In this document: piece after piece, positions 63,510 through 64,000 of the stretch | Position numbering within the stretch: the stretch's first letter is position 1 | Layout: the number at the start of each line of letters is the position of its first letter | Origin: Pseudomonadota bacterium | GTDB taxonomy: Bacteria; Bdellovibrionota_C; UBA2361; SZUA-149; DAOLCO01 | Assembly (NCBI GenBank): GCA_027487795.1 | Contig: JAIYCX010000039.1 | Location: forward strand, 62,001-126,000 | Reading direction: 5' to 3' | DNA length: 64,000 nucleotides | Notes under the pieces: model-generated | Told to the model about the DNA's origin: nothing | Seen by the model: only the letters and a program-made list of their open reading frames with translations | Databases searched by the model: none | Made by a program: the position numbers and the translations under genes

Positions 63510-63968
63510 TTAGACTTGTCCTGTAAATGCAAGTTTTCTAGCTTCTTCTGCTTGTTCTTCAGATAATTGAAGTCTAACTCTAAGTTGATTAGCAAAACGT
63601 ATCTCAAATTTTTCAATCTTTTGATCAGATACTACAACTTTCCAAATTAAACTAAGTAAGAATATTCTCATCTCCTCATTTAGCTCTGTATTAACATAAG
63701 ATAAGAGCTCTGTTGTTTCTTCTTTATTTTTTCTTGTAGACTCTGCCTTCTCTAGAAGTGATAGTGCCTCGCTGTCATTTAGTCCAAAATATTTATCTAA
63801 AGTAGAGAAACAAGCTTTAATTTCTTCTGGTGCAAAGTCGTTATCAGCACCGGCCATTTCTAACATTAGTATTGCTGCTAGAAGTACAAATTGATTTTTT
63901 TGTTCTTTACTCAGCTCTGAGGATTTTTGTTCATTTAAATGAAATTTTTCTTTAAGTGATTCTAGCAT
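63510..63968 (-). CDS. TerB-like protein
   Basis: 152 residues, helical. LAAILMLEMAGADNDFAPEEI and a second VVSDQKIEKFEIRFANQL match the TerB pattern of paired acidic metal-like loops (GxDxxxxxxE). TerB-fold proteins occur in tellurite resistance and membrane-stress systems, but stand-alone copies have unknown roles. Directly upstream of purL, same strand, 24 bases apart. Confidence 0.75.
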   Translation of the reverse strand: MLESLKEKFHLNEQKSSELSKEQKNQFVLLAAILMLEMAGADNDFAPEEIKACFSTLDKYFGLNDSEALSLLEKAESTRKNKEETTELLSYVNTELNEEMRIFLLSLIWKVVVSDQKIEKFEIRFANQLRVRLQLSEEQAEEARKLAFTGQV

Positions 63969-64000
63969 GTGACCCCTATCAAATTATTCGTAACTACCCA

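Overview
The window is AT-rich, Gram-negative chromosomal DNA (about one third GC by eye) from an organism I cannot name. The mix of genes suggests a poorly sampled deltaproteobacterium-like or Bdellovibrionota/Chlamydiae-like lineage: a B-type succinate dehydrogenase with one cytochrome b558, a YggX protein of deltaproteobacterial flavour, lipoproteins with lipoboxes, Aat, Psd, AmgK/MurU recycling, citramalate-based isoleucine synthesis, and many FHA, kinase and pseudokinase proteins. That placement is inference. No rRNA, tRNA, CRISPR array, insertion sequence or phage gene was seen. GTG and TTG starts are common.

Layout. (1) 1-7648: a compact + strand cluster combining type III secretion (injectisome) parts with phospho-signalling modules. 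It holds a membrane-anchored pseudokinase with a repeat domain (cut by the window start), a tail-anchored triple-FHA protein, a zinc-ribbon/FHA protein, an SctJ-like ring lipoprotein, two small genes (one coiled coil, SctO-like) and an SctQ-like protein with two SpoA domains. (2) 7718-18696: yggX, a surface polysaccharide cluster (four glycosyltransferases or sugar-phosphate transferases, then Ugd, UDP-xylose synthase and an epimerase), lepA and lipB. (3) 18702-28479: purF, sdhCAB, an inositol-phosphatase homologue, a HerA-like ATPase, a lipoprotein, a pentein-fold enzyme behind a structured 444-base non-coding stretch, and pyrE-like. (4) 28631-34902: ispG and a second signalling group (a pseudokinase-repeat protein of the same architecture, an HDOD-like protein, a catalytically intact Ser/Thr kinase, a SprT-like protease). 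(5) 34913-42823: an ABC-2 exporter operon, aat, and cimA behind an isoleucine-codon attenuator. (6) 42870-49483: a glycine-zipper protein and a cytoplasmic-start lytic transglycosylase that share a sigma-28-like promoter, plus two glycosyltransferases, a DMT transporter and a lipoprotein. (7) 49486-63968: hemC, psd, a Cys-rich repeat protein, a penicillin-binding protein, murU, amgK, rsmI, a polyprenyl synthase, DUF971, an Hsp70, purL and a TerB-like protein.

How it may fit together (inference): the SctJ/SctQ cluster is part of an injectisome whose assembly or activity is tied to FHA phosphothreonine readers and pseudokinase scaffolds. The active kinase at 33973 could supply the phosphorylation. 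The two proteins at 42870 and 47357 lack Sec signals and share an unusual promoter, so they are candidate co-regulated substrates or accessory factors. The most clear-cut regulatory element is the cimA leader: a 30-residue Ile-rich peptide overlapping mutually exclusive antiterminator and terminator stems.
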